Assembly (NCBI RefSeq): GCF_019857225.1 | Contig: NZ_JAFJSY010000076.1 | Span: 1 to 40,730, forward strand | Reading direction: 5' to 3' | Source: Streptomyces plumbidurans | Lineage (GTDB): Bacteria; Actinomycetota; Actinomycetes; Streptomycetales; Streptomycetaceae | DNA: 40,730 nt | In this document: piece after piece, positions 8,311 to 16,273 of the stretch | How the letters are laid out: every line of letters starts with the position of its first letter | How positions within the stretch are numbered: the stretch's first letter is position 1 | Position numbers and translations under genes: made by a program | Notes under the pieces: model-generated | Database searches by the model: none | What the model was told of the DNA's origin: nothing | Seen by the model: only the letters and a program-made list of their open reading frames with translations

Positions 8311-8951
8311 TTCTGCGACCCCCGGTCTTCGGAGAGGTCCCAGGTCTGCCAGACGCCGGTCTTGTCCTTCTTCACGCCTGCGTTGTAGTAGACGTAGCTG
8401 TCGGACGAGGTCTTCGTGCCCTGCCGCTTACCTGACTTACGGTCCTTGAGGTCCGCCTTGCTCTCGTCCACGCAGTACGTCAGAGCAGCCGACGTCTTGT
8501 CGAAGACCGTCACCCGGCGGTTGTAGTAACGCAGAGTTCCCGCCCAGCTGATGTTCTTGGCGATGTTGCCCTTGGCGTAGTCGTAGACACCCGTCAGAGC
8601 GGTGCCGGTGTAGTAGAAGCCCATACCGGACTTCTTCAGATCGCCGTAGGCCATCGCCTGCCACACCGTGCTGACAGCCCGCGCGTTGTCCGAAAGAACC
8701 GCGTCTTTGGTGGCATCGCCGCTCTGCCGTCCCTCGAAGACCATCTTCATGTCGTCGGGGAGCTTGATCTCCGGCCGGTCGATGCCGTCCGCCGAAGCGG
8801 ACGCCGAGGGCGACACCGAGTGCGTGGCGCCCGTGTCGGCGCCCGCGATCTTGTCGGAGGACGAGTCGTCTCCCCCCGAGCCACAAGCTGTCAGCAACAG
8901 TGCCACGGACACAGTGAGCACGGTTGTCACCAACCGGGCATGGCGGTTCAC
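8298..8951 (-). CDS. lipoprotein of unknown function (paralogue of 1278-1937)
   Basis: 217 aa with the lipobox LLLTAC, then Gly/Asp/Ser linker. GTG start at 8951 with GAGGAG about 7 nt upstream. Shares GDATKDAVL and the linker SSDKIAGADT with the other lipoprotein, but the C-terminal half (Tyr-rich, YYNRRVTVFD, SYVYYNAG) has diverged considerably. First gene of the cassette that runs to 2922; the conserved region upstream probably contains its promoter. Confidence 0.85.
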   Translation of the reverse strand: MNRHARLVTTVLTVSVALLLTACGSGGDDSSSDKIAGADTGATHSVSPSASASADGIDRPEIKLPDDMKMVFEGRQSGDATKDAVLSDNARAVSTVWQAMAYGDLKKSGMGFYYTGTALTGVYDYAKGNIAKNISWAGTLRYYNRRVTVFDKTSAALTYCVDESKADLKDRKSGKRQGTKTSSDSYVYYNAGVKKDKTGVWQTWDLSEDRGSQKCQP

Positions 8952-9234
8952 TCAGGACTCCTCAAGTGGGGGGATAACGCGAGCGAACCAAAGTTATCCG
9001 CGGGGCCGGGGAGGGCACCAGTTGAGGTCTCACCAAGATCAGACGAACCGATCGCCTCTTTCATATGTTTTGGGAGTGTTCGCCCCTCACGCCACGTGAC
9101 CGACCAGCACACGCGAGGTGACCAACAGCACGATCATGAGCGTCGATTGATCACATGGAGCAGGCATATGTTTGCCACCGCGCGTTTCGACATCATCCGA
9201 AGGAGTGCTTAGCAGCGAGCCCACTTAACGTCAG
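8952..9234 (-). promoter_or_regulatory. upstream region of the T7SS-like cassette
   Basis: Gene-free. The part next to the gene (8952 to about 9110) is homologous to 1938-2110: GTGGGGGG, GCGAACCAA, TATCCGCGGGG, AAGATCAG, TTGGGAGTG and ACGCCACGTGA in the same order. The part from 9110 to 9234 shows several short AT-containing stretches (TGATCACATGG, CATATGTTTG) but nothing I can name. A promoter for the minus-strand cassette must lie here. Confidence 0.5.
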
Positions 9235-9268
9235 CGGCCCGCCCCTCGGCGTTGCCGGGGACGGGCCG
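9235..9268. terminator. hairpin terminator after the OmpA gene
   Basis: CGGCCCGCCCCTCGGC and GCCGGGGACGGGCCG pair around a GTT loop with one bulge and one mismatch. It lies 18 nt past the stop of the minus-strand OmpA gene, as expected for a factor-independent terminator in a GC-rich genome (no U tract). Confidence 0.65.
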
Positions 9269-9285
9269 TCGCATACTCCCTGTCG

Positions 9286-9945
9286 TCAGCTTTCCGTACG
9301 CGGAAACGTGACCTCCACCCGCCGGTTCTTCTTGCGCCCCGCCTCCGTGGAGTTGTCGGCGATGGGGTACTGCTCGCCGTAGCCGCGGACCTCGAAGGTG
9401 ATGTTCGGGTCGTTCAACTGCTGGTCCAGGACGTCCTGTACGGCGTTGGCGCGCTGGCGGGACAGGACGTCGCCGTGGGCGGAGGAGCCCAGGTTGTCGG
9501 TGAAGCCGAAGACGCGGACCTTCGTCGCCTTCTGGTTCTTGATCTCGTCGGCGATCGTGGCGATACGGGACTTGGCCGCACCGCTGAGCTTGGCGCTGTC
9601 CTTGGGGAACAGGACTTCTGCCTGGAGGGCGAACGTGACGTCGGTGTTGGTGTCTTCTCGGCGTTCGTCGCCGCTCTGGTCTTCTACTACGGACTTGATG
9701 TCCAGGACTTTCGGGGAGGCCAGGGTCGCGCCCTCGGGAAGCTTCAGGTCCGGGTCGTTGGGGTCGACCTTGACGGGAGCGGACGGCGAGGCCTCGGTGC
9801 CCGGCGGGGCGCTGGGGCTTTCGTCGGCGTGGGCGGTCACCGCGCCGTAGAGGTTGGCGGCGACCATGACGGAGGCGGCCGTGAGGACCAGGGCAAGCCT
9901 CGGAGCCGCCTTGCGGGTTCGGGAGCAGGTCATGGACGGCCTCAC
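9286..9945 (-). CDS. OmpA-domain exported protein of the Tad locus
   Basis: 219 aa. Signal peptide to about residue 40 (AHA cleavage), Pro/Ser linker, then an OmpA-like peptidoglycan-binding domain from about residue 100: FALQAEVLFPKDSAKL, VFGFTDNLGSS, LSRQRANAVQDVL, VRGYGEQYP and GRKKNRRVEV. The Asp and Arg positions of the diaminopimelate-binding pocket (TDNLG and NRRVEV) are present. The GTG at 9945 overlaps the upstream stop (GTGA), but the ATG at 9933 has the better-spaced GTGAGG. Last gene of the flp unit. It probably anchors the pilus apparatus to the wall. Confidence 0.85.
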   Translation of the reverse strand: MRPSMTCSRTRKAAPRLALVLTAASVMVAANLYGAVTAHADESPSAPPGTEASPSAPVKVDPNDPDLKLPEGATLASPKVLDIKSVVEDQSGDERREDTNTDVTFALQAEVLFPKDSAKLSGAAKSRIATIADEIKNQKATKVRVFGFTDNLGSSAHGDVLSRQRANAVQDVLDQQLNDPNITFEVRGYGEQYPIADNSTEAGRKKNRRVEVTFPRTES

Positions 9946-10520
9946 CCGGAGATCTTGATCGAGCCGCTGGAGAAGGTCGGAACCTGCAAGTCGACCTCGG
10001 ACGTGCCGGCCGGTGGCGCCGGGAACTGCATGAAGACCGGGAGCGTCTGGCCGGCCTCGAGATTTCCGAGGCCGGTGGTGGTCAGCGGGCGCCCTTCTGT
10101 GTCGCGCAGCACGTAGTAGCGCTTCTTGCCCTTGGAATCGACAAGTGTGGCACCACCGAGCGAGGGTCCGTGCGCGATCACCTCGGTCTCGTCACCGCTT
10201 GTCTGAGGCGGAATGACGACCGACTTGGCGCCGTCATTCTTCACCACCCCGTTCACGGTGACGAATCCTCCCGAATCCCTTTCAGCAGAGGTGACTTGGA
10301 GGAGTAGACCGTCGGTGCCCTTCAGTTCGGCCAGAGGTGTCTCCGACTGTCCCTCCTGAGAACTCGGCTTGGATCCCGCCTCCTTGGAGGAGGACGCCGA
10401 CGTGTCGGGCTTGTTGTCGTCACCTCCCCCACCACAGCCGGCCACCCCGAGGGCCAGTCCGGCCGCAACGGTCAGTGCGACCATCCCCCTACGGGCCTTC
10501 GTAGTGAACCGAATGCTCAT
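9942..10520 (-). CDS. lipoprotein of the Tad/Flp unit
   Basis: 192 aa. The ATG at 10520 is preceded by GAAGGAAGCGGAG. Signal peptide with lipobox LGVAGC, a Gly/Asp/Ser-rich linker and then a beta-rich domain (LLLQVTSAERD, FVTVNGVVKNDG, VDLQVPTFSSGSIKIS) resembling immunoglobulin-like DUF4352-type folds. Sits between the TadG-like and OmpA genes, with the OmpA start overlapping its stop. Likely a surface-exposed accessory protein of the pilus. Function unproven. Confidence 0.8.
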   Translation of the reverse strand: MSIRFTTKARRGMVALTVAAGLALGVAGCGGGGDDNKPDTSASSSKEAGSKPSSQEGQSETPLAELKGTDGLLLQVTSAERDSGGFVTVNGVVKNDGAKSVVIPPQTSGDETEVIAHGPSLGGATLVDSKGKKRYYVLRDTEGRPLTTTGLGNLEAGQTLPVFMQFPAPPAGTSEVDLQVPTFSSGSIKISG

Positions 10521-10554
10521 GACTCCGCTTCCTTCTCCACTCGTCGTTCGCCTG

Positions 10555-11163
10555 TCAGTCGGCCAGATGGACGTCGAAGAGGTCTTCGGGTCCAGGCAGA
10601 TCGGTGAGGTGCTTCGGGTCCAGATCCCAGGTCCCCCTGCCCTTGCAGGAGAGCCGCGGAAGTACGCCGTCACCCGCATCCGGTGCAGGGGGCGTGAACG
10701 TGCAGAGCGGCTCGATCACGGCAGTGGCGTGCGCATGCGCGTGTCGATTCTCCGTGCCTGGGACGATGGAATGCCCGACAGATTTGTCGGCCTTCACGTA
10801 GACCGTGTAGCTCAAGGGCGACAGCCTCGGCCGACAGGGTGTCGGTCCGTCCATTTGTGCATCGTTCTGCGACGCGAGTTGGTATCCGCGCCAGCAGCCG
10901 TTGAGCACTGCCTCATCACCGGTGAGGATGCCGTGCCACTTGGTGGGGTCGAGCACGTTCTTCACCCACAAGCCGGCGAGGTCGTCCCTGGTTTGCTGGG
11001 CCGCCGCGAGCGCCGCCGCGTCGGCGGCCGTCTGAGCACCGTTCCGATTCACCGCGGCCTGGCCGACCGCGAAGTAGGCGAACGCAAGAAAGAGCAGGCC
11101 TCCCACCACCGTGATGTAGATGGGGAAGGCCTGCCCTGCATCGCCGTATCGGCGAGGTCGCAT
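10555..11163 (-). CDS. TadG/TadE-like pilus assembly protein
   Basis: 202 aa. N-terminal MRPRRYGDAGQAFPIY followed by a single hydrophobic helix (TVVGGLLFLAFAYFAVG) and the Ala-rich TAADAAALAAAQ segment typical of Tad minor pseudopilins (TadE/TadG). The G-Q junction at residues 10-11 is a possible processing site, although the +5 Glu is absent. Four Cys residues in the exported part could form disulfides. The start overlaps the Flp stop by one base (TGATG). Probably a minor pilin of the Flp fibre. Confidence 0.8.
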   Translation of the reverse strand: MRPRRYGDAGQAFPIYITVVGGLLFLAFAYFAVGQAAVNRNGAQTAADAAALAAAQQTRDDLAGLWVKNVLDPTKWHGILTGDEAVLNGCWRGYQLASQNDAQMDGPTPCRPRLSPLSYTVYVKADKSVGHSIVPGTENRHAHAHATAVIEPLCTFTPPAPDAGDGVLPRLSCKGRGTWDLDPKHLTDLPGPEDLFDVHLAD

Positions 11164-11396
11164 CAAGGAGCGACCTTGGCGATCTGCGCCTGAATCTTGC
11201 CGAGAATCGTCTGACCGAGGCTGGTGCCGGTGATCGCCAGAACGATCGCCACGACCACCGCGATGATGCCCAGGTACTCGACCGCCGTCTGACCCTTGTC
11301 GCCCCCACGGCGCCGAATCGCCTCGACGGTGGTGTTCTTCCAGCCGTTCACTCGCACCTGGGTCGCAACGGCAGTCTTCAGCATCAGGTCGCTCAT
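11163..11396 (-). CDS. flp: Flp-type major pilin
   Basis: 77 aa. The ATG at 11396 has GGAGGGG upstream. The motif DKGQTAVEYLG followed by a 20-residue hydrophobic helix is a canonical type IVb prepilin signature: cleavage after Gly35, Glu40 at +5 and Tyr41 next to it. The leader is long (35 aa) and the mature subunit about 42 aa, as usual for Flp pilins. The C-terminal GTSLGQTILGKI is repeated almost exactly in the large protein at 21763. Preceded by a 12-bp repeat array at 11536-11571. The prepilin peptidase is not in this window. Confidence 0.9.
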   Translation of the reverse strand: MSDLMLKTAVATQVRVNGWKNTTVEAIRRRGGDKGQTAVEYLGIIAVVVAIVLAITGTSLGQTILGKIQAQIAKVAP

Positions 11397-11535
11397 AGTG
11401 TTCCCCTCCGAGTTCGGCCGGCCGCTCACCGGCCGACTTCTGCGTCTCTGGGTCGTTCGCGTAACCGGCTTCCTCCTTGCCGGTGCCGCTTTCGACACGA
11501 GAAACGTACGGCGGAACACGCCGCCCACCAGAGGG

Positions 11536-11571
11536 CCCCAGGGCCCAATCACGGGCCCAAAGAGAGGCCCA
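11536..11571 (-). repeat. three 12-bp TGGGCC repeats upstream of flp
   Basis: On the minus strand, TGGGCCTCTCTT, TGGGCCCGTGAT and TGGGCCCTGGGG follow each other without gap (11571 down to 11536), 140 nt before the flp start. A further TGGGCCC lies at 11618. The rest of 11397-11649 has no gene. The same motif with the same 12-bp period recurs upstream of the Flp-fusion gene (21597-21680), so it is a candidate regulator-binding array. Confidence 0.6.
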
Positions 11572-11649
11572 GTCGTTGCTGTGGGATTGCACATCGACGG
11601 CCTGAGCCTGTGGGCCCAGCTCTACGATCCCCCGCACCGTCACCCCAGC

Positions 11650-12612
11650 TCACCCCACCCCTAAACCCGAACCCGGCGCCGTACCCAGCCACTTGGCCGC
11701 TGCCTCCGACCGGCTGGTGCTGTGGAGTTTGGCGAAGATGCGGTTGATGTGGTTCTTGACGGTCTTCTCGCTGATGAAGCAGGTGGCGGCGATCTGCTGG
11801 TTGTTCATGCCGGACGCGATGTGGTCCATGATCTCCGCCTCCCTGGTGCTCAGTTGGAACCTCGACCTGTCGGGAGCGGCCGGACGGCCGCTTGTCCATC
11901 CTGACGACGACTGTGCCATATCCGGTTGCATATGCGAAAGGTTTTCTGCAGAAATAGCGGAGACGGGGGCGGGCGAATGGCCGAAGTTGCCTGGTGGCGC
12001 TGGCACTTCGGTGTAAACATATGGTGACGTCGACGCGGCATTGCCGTATGCAGTCGCATCGGCCTGGCCCAGGCCCTCCGGGAGTGGCCCGCCTACGGGT
12101 GGCTGTCCCTGGCGGAGTTGGTCGAGGAGTGCGCCCGCTGCTGTCGGGGTGAAGTGGGCCCTGCCCTGCTTGATGTCCCGTACCGCTGCGACCAGTTGGT
12201 CGGCGGTGAACTCGCCGTGCACCAGGTAGCCGCCGGCGCCTCGGCGCAGGGCCTCCTGGACGATCTCCGACTCCCTGCTGTACGTGAGCATCACGACCGG
12301 GGCGATGCGTACGAGGTACGGGAGGGCCGAGATGCCGTCGACCCCGGGCATGCGGACGTCCAGGAGCACCATGTCGGGCCGGTGTTGGAGAGCGGCCTCG
12401 TAGGCCTGGCGGCCGTCCGCCGCCTCCGCCACCACCGTGATGTCGGAACGGCCGGAGAGGAGGGCCGTGAGGCCCGCGCGGACCACCGGGTTGTCGTCCG
12501 CCACCACGACCTTCAGCGGTACGGGCGGCGGGAATGCCTCGAAGGGGCTTGTGGGCTGCGGCTGCGGCTGCGGCTGCGGGGCACCGGAGTGGGGAGCGGT
12601 CGGGTCCGGCAT
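11650..12612 (-). CDS. LuxR/NarL-type response regulator of the Tad operon
   Basis: 320 aa. A Pro/Gln-rich lead (PQPQPQPQP) precedes a receiver domain (VVVADDNPVVRAGL, phospho-acceptor Asp in MVLLDVRMPG, Lys replaced by a Tyr-Ser context in LTYSRE), a linker of about 90 residues and a LuxR helix-turn-helix (LSTREAEIMDHIASGM, TVKNHINRIFAKL). The start at 12612 is favoured by GGAAAGGAGG 9 nt upstream. The alternative ATG at 12690 overlaps the kinase stop but would need two rare AGG codons. A TTA leucine codon at 11664-11662, four residues from the end, makes full translation potentially bldA-dependent. Probably controls the pilus genes. Confidence 0.85.
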   Translation of the reverse strand: MPDPTAPHSGAPQPQPQPQPTSPFEAFPPPVPLKVVVADDNPVVRAGLTALLSGRSDITVVAEAADGRQAYEAALQHRPDMVLLDVRMPGVDGISALPYLVRIAPVVMLTYSRESEIVQEALRRGAGGYLVHGEFTADQLVAAVRDIKQGRAHFTPTAAGALLDQLRQGQPPVGGPLPEGLGQADATAYGNAASTSPYVYTEVPAPPGNFGHSPAPVSAISAENLSHMQPDMAQSSSGWTSGRPAAPDRSRFQLSTREAEIMDHIASGMNNQQIAATCFISEKTVKNHINRIFAKLHSTSRSEAAAKWLGTAPGSGLGVG

Positions 12613-12686
12613 GGAGGGTGGCCTCCTTTCCTCTCGTGCGGCGCTCGGGGGCGCCTGTGGCTCGTAGTGATGCGTGTACGGCGTAC

Positions 12687-14390
12687 TCATGCGGGCGCAC
12701 TCGCTGTCGTGAGTGCCGCCAGCGGGAGTTCCAGGCGGACTTCCGTGCCCTTGGGGTGGCCGCCGCGGCCGATGCGGATGCGGGCGCCGACGGACGCAGC
12801 CCGTTCGACCATGCCGACCAGGCCGAAGTGGCCCGCGCGGCGCAGCTGTTCGAGGGTGGTGCCCGACGGCAGGCCGCGGCCGTCGTCGTACACGCTGATG
12901 CGCAGGAGGTCGCCGTGGACGCCGGCGCTCACGTCCACCCGGGTCGGGCCCGCGTGACGGTGTGCGTTCTCCATTGCTTCCGAGGCGATGGTGAGGAGCT
13001 GGCGGGCGACGGCGGGCGGCACGGGCGGGACGGCGTGCTCGCCGGTGGGGCGGTAGCACGCTGTGAGGCCGGTGCGCGTGCTGAAGTCCCGTGTGCGGGC
13101 TGCCAGTTCGACCAGGACGTCCGTCGCGTGGTCGGGATCCGATTCGCGGCGCAGGTCGGCGAGGAGTTCGCGTGATTCGGCAGCCGCCCGGCGGGCCGAG
13201 CGCGCCACCAGTTCCGCCTGTTGTCTGACGAGCTTGGCGTCCATGTGGGGAGCGCCGGCCGAACCCGCCAGACCGTCGGCGGCGAGCGCCACGCCGTGCA
13301 GGGTCTTGGCCACCGAGTCGTGCATCTCCCGGGCCAGACGCGACCGTTCGGCGCTGACCGCCTCCGTCACCGCGAGGCGTGCCTGCACGGTGGTGAGCGC
13401 CTGTGTCGCGGCGCCGAAGCGCAGCATGAGGTTGCGCAGGGCCGAACCCACCGCGCCCGCGATCACGCACAGGCCGGGCAGGAGCAGGGTCTCCGCGGGA
13501 GCCCCGTGCAGATCCTTCGAGGCCGCGTAGACCATGAAGAGGATCAGCGCCTGGAGCGAGGCGAACGCCGCGGCGCCCCGCCAGCCGTAGACGATGCCGG
13601 CGAGCAGCGGGGTGCAGACGCTGACGTAGGCCAGGGTGGTGTCCGGGCCTGCGGAGATGAGGAGCAGGGAACCGAAGAGGGTGTCGACCACCAGGAGCGT
13701 GGGGTGGCGCAGGAGGAGCGGGCCGAAGCGTTCCCAGTCCCTGAAGAGGACGTAGGACCCCATGAAGGTGACGACGACCGCTGCGCCCACGAGGCGGGTG
13801 GCGAAGCCCGGGGAGGCGTTGACGAGCGCGGCGGGGGCGGCGAGCGCGATCATGGCCAGGCGGAAGCCGAAGACCTGGCGGCACATGGCTTGCAGGGCGT
13901 TGACCTGGATGGGGATGGCGGCGGCGCCGGGCTCGCCACCGGACGCCGGTGTCGGTGCCGGTGTCGGTGTCGGTGCCGGGGCGGGTTCCGGTACCGGATT
14001 CGGTGCGGGTGCGTGCGTGGGCACCTGGCCTGCGACCGGCTTCGGGTTCGGGTCAGCACCCGTATCCGTACCCGCGCCCGCTCCCACACCCGTACCCGCA
14101 CCCGCCCGCGCGCCCCCCGCACCGCTTTCGCTCGGCGCCGGAGACACGGGCGGCGCCCCCGCCTTCCCCCTCGGATCCGGTTGCGTCGGCACCCCCGGCA
14201 GCCGTGCCCCCACCGGTTCCCACCCCGGCGGCAGCGCCGGCGTCACCGACGTCACGGGGATGTCGGGGGCGCCCGTGCGGACGTGGGGCGGGAGGACCGT
14301 GCCCGCGGGCGGGGTCGTGATCTCCGGGGCTTTCGGACGTCGCCTCAGCAGGCCCGTTCGTTCCGTCGTCGTCGCCATGGCCGTCGTCAC
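12687..14390 (-). CDS. NarL-type sensor histidine kinase of the Tad operon
   Basis: 567 aa. Residues 1-160 are a low-complexity Pro/Ala/Gly-rich tail (PAPAPTPTPAPTPA and GAGTGVGAGAG). About 175-325 contain five or six membrane helices. A HisKA_3 domain follows with the H-box RLAREMHDSVAKTLHG (His357), and a HATPase domain about 470-560 (ASEAMENAHRHAG, VYDDGRGLP, GLVGMVERA). GTG start at 14390, with a possible ATG at 14378. Its stop overlaps an ATG upstream of the regulator gene. It presumably phosphorylates the regulator at 11650-12612 in response to an envelope signal. The repetitive tail is unusual. Confidence 0.9.
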   Translation of the reverse strand: MTTAMATTTERTGLLRRRPKAPEITTPPAGTVLPPHVRTGAPDIPVTSVTPALPPGWEPVGARLPGVPTQPDPRGKAGAPPVSPAPSESGAGGARAGAGTGVGAGAGTDTGADPNPKPVAGQVPTHAPAPNPVPEPAPAPTPTPAPTPASGGEPGAAAIPIQVNALQAMCRQVFGFRLAMIALAAPAALVNASPGFATRLVGAAVVVTFMGSYVLFRDWERFGPLLLRHPTLLVVDTLFGSLLLISAGPDTTLAYVSVCTPLLAGIVYGWRGAAAFASLQALILFMVYAASKDLHGAPAETLLLPGLCVIAGAVGSALRNLMLRFGAATQALTTVQARLAVTEAVSAERSRLAREMHDSVAKTLHGVALAADGLAGSAGAPHMDAKLVRQQAELVARSARRAAAESRELLADLRRESDPDHATDVLVELAARTRDFSTRTGLTACYRPTGEHAVPPVPPAVARQLLTIASEAMENAHRHAGPTRVDVSAGVHGDLLRISVYDDGRGLPSGTTLEQLRRAGHFGLVGMVERAASVGARIRIGRGGHPKGTEVRLELPLAALTTASAPA

Positions 14391-14397
14391 CCCGTCC

Positions 14398-15285
14398 CTA
14401 CTTGCCCGTGATGGAGCCGAAGTCGGTGCCGGAGCCGAGGATCAGTCCGGCGCCGAGGAGGATCATGGTGGCCGGGACCATGAAGGTCGTGATCATCATG
14501 GTGGCCTTGGGGACGGCTCGGGCGGCCTTGCGGCGGGCGTTCTGCGCGTCCGTGCGGCGCATGTCCTTCGCCAGTGATACGAGGGTGTCGACGATCGGCG
14601 CTCCGAGTTCCTCGCCCTGCTGCAGGGCCGTCACGAACATCGCCACCTGTTCGGAGTCGTTGCGGCGGCGCAGTTCCGCGAAGGCCTGGCGGCGGCTCAT
14701 GCCGAGGTCCATCTGCCGCAGGGTGATGCGCAGTTCGTCCGCCCAGGGGCCCTCGTACTTCGATGCCACCCGGTCCAGTGCCTGCCGGAAGCCCAGCCCC
14801 GCGCTCACCACGACCGCGAGCACGTCCAGGAAGTCGGGGAGGGTGCGTTCGATGACGTCCTTGCGGATACGGATCGCCGCCCAGATGCCGACCTCCGTCC
14901 AGAACGCGCCGAACGCGAACAGGATGACGGCGACGATGAAGTTGCCCTTCACCAGGAACACCAGTCCGCCGACGCCGCCCAGGAAGCCGTAGACCGCGCG
15001 GCGGGCCGCGTAGCGGTCGATCGTCAGACCGCCCGGATTGCCCGCGAGGTCGATCTTGCGGCGGTACTTGGCGACCAGCTTGGGGCCCATCAGGCGCAGT
15101 ACCGCGGGCGCGTACCGCATGCCGAGGCGGTCGACGAGCGAGTCGACCGCGCCGGTGCGGGTGGAGCCGACCTCCAGGGCCAGCGCGAGGTCCCCGGGGA
15201 GCCGGGCGTCGGCCCGGTACATGCGAATGCCGGCGAAGATGCCCCAGACGCTGAGGCCCATCACCAGTGCCAGCAGAAGTGCCAT
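14398..15285 (-). CDS. tadC: TadC-type pilus inner-membrane protein
   Basis: 295 aa with a T2SSF/GspF domain: N-terminal helix, paired central helices (FLGGVGGLVFLVKG), the cytosolic four-helix segment TLPDFLDVLAVVVSAGLGF followed by ALDRVASKYEGPWADEL, MSRRQAFAEL, QGEELGAPIVDTL, and a C-terminal helix MITTFMVPATMILLGAG. It forms the membrane platform together with TadB, on which the CpaF ATPase acts. Sits directly downstream of tadB (30-nt gap). Confidence 0.88.
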   Translation of the reverse strand: MALLLALVMGLSVWGIFAGIRMYRADARLPGDLALALEVGSTRTGAVDSLVDRLGMRYAPAVLRLMGPKLVAKYRRKIDLAGNPGGLTIDRYAARRAVYGFLGGVGGLVFLVKGNFIVAVILFAFGAFWTEVGIWAAIRIRKDVIERTLPDFLDVLAVVVSAGLGFRQALDRVASKYEGPWADELRITLRQMDLGMSRRQAFAELRRRNDSEQVAMFVTALQQGEELGAPIVDTLVSLAKDMRRTDAQNARRKAARAVPKATMMITTFMVPATMILLGAGLILGSGTDFGSITGK

Positions 15286-15315
15286 GGTCGTCCTCCCTCC
15301 AGGCTCTCGGACGTC

Positions 15316-16260
15316 TCAGACGTCGATACGGGACATACGGCGGATGAGGATGAAGCCGACCGCGTAGAGCGAGAAGGCGATGATCACCGCGCCCTGGCCG
15401 AGCGGGGAGCCGGTCATCCGGTCCAGGGCGCCGTCCTTGACTCCGTTCATGAGGAACAACGAGCCCACGCCCAGGACGGGGACGGCGTACGACGTCATGT
15501 TCACCTGCGACAACTGCGTCCTGACCTCGCGCCGGGTCTCCTTGCGCTCCTCCAGCGTCTCCGTGAGGTTGCGCAGGGCGCTCACCACCTGGCCACCGGC
15601 CCGGTTCGAGAGGACCAGCGTCGTGACGAGGACGACCAGTTCGCGTGAGGGGAGGCGTTCCGTGAGTTCGCCGAGGGCGTCGTCCATCGATGCGCCGACC
15701 GCCAACTGGTTGGCGACCTTGCTCAGTTCCTCACCCGCCGGCGCCTCCAGTTCCTCGGCCGCCATGGCGACGGCTGTCCGCAGCGCCAGGCCGGCCTGGG
15801 TCGCGTTCGCCAGGATGCGGGCCAGTTCCGGGAGTTGGTTGATGAACTTCTCGATGCGCTTCTGGCGTTGCCAGTTGAGGAATTGAAGCGCGACCCAGAT
15901 GCCGAGCAGTCCGGCCAGCGGGCCGAAGAACGGGGCCAGGGTTGCCTGCCCGATCAACCACAACCCCGCCACCGTAGCCATCATGTAGACAAAGAACTCC
16001 CCCGGCGTAATGTCCAACCCCGTGGCCGCCAACCGCAGTTCCAGCTTCTTCCCCGTCTTCGTACGGCGCAGCCGGCGGTCCAGGTTGCGGAAGTGGCGGC
16101 GTTTGCCGCCCAGTGGGATGTGGCCGGTGGCCGAGAGGCGGTCGACGAGGTCCTGGCGTTGGGCCTTGCCCATGGCGTAGGCGTGCAGGCCCATGACGCC
16201 CAGGACGCAGGTCAGCAGGGTGATGCCGGTGGTGAGCGTGACGAGGGTTTGCAGATCCAT
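15316..16260 (-). CDS. tadB: TadB-type pilus inner-membrane protein
   Basis: 314 aa. N-terminal helix, basic RRLRRTKTGKKLELRL, two central helices (FFVYMMATVAGLWLIGQ), then the T2SSF domain INQLPELARILANATQAGL, EELSKVANQLAVG, SMDDALGELTERLPSREL, SNRAGGQVVSAL, ETRREVRTQLSQ and a C-terminal helix. Organisation is the usual TadB-TadC pair after the ATPase gene. The gap to cpaF is only 13 nt. Confidence 0.88.
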   Translation of the reverse strand: MDLQTLVTLTTGITLLTCVLGVMGLHAYAMGKAQRQDLVDRLSATGHIPLGGKRRHFRNLDRRLRRTKTGKKLELRLAATGLDITPGEFFVYMMATVAGLWLIGQATLAPFFGPLAGLLGIWVALQFLNWQRQKRIEKFINQLPELARILANATQAGLALRTAVAMAAEELEAPAGEELSKVANQLAVGASMDDALGELTERLPSRELVVLVTTLVLSNRAGGQVVSALRNLTETLEERKETRREVRTQLSQVNMTSYAVPVLGVGSLFLMNGVKDGALDRMTGSPLGQGAVIIAFSLYAVGFILIRRMSRIDV

Positions 16261-16273
16261 CTGCTGATCCGTC

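Noticed and set aside
11164..11643. Long 5' extensions of the Flp and TadG-like reading frames
   Set aside because: They cross the gene-free control region and the repeats; strong ribosome-binding sites mark the starts at 11396 and 11163.
12691..13884. 5' extension of the response-regulator frame through the kinase gene
   Set aside because: Out of frame with the kinase and of Arg/Pro/His composition; the receiver domain begins only after 12612.
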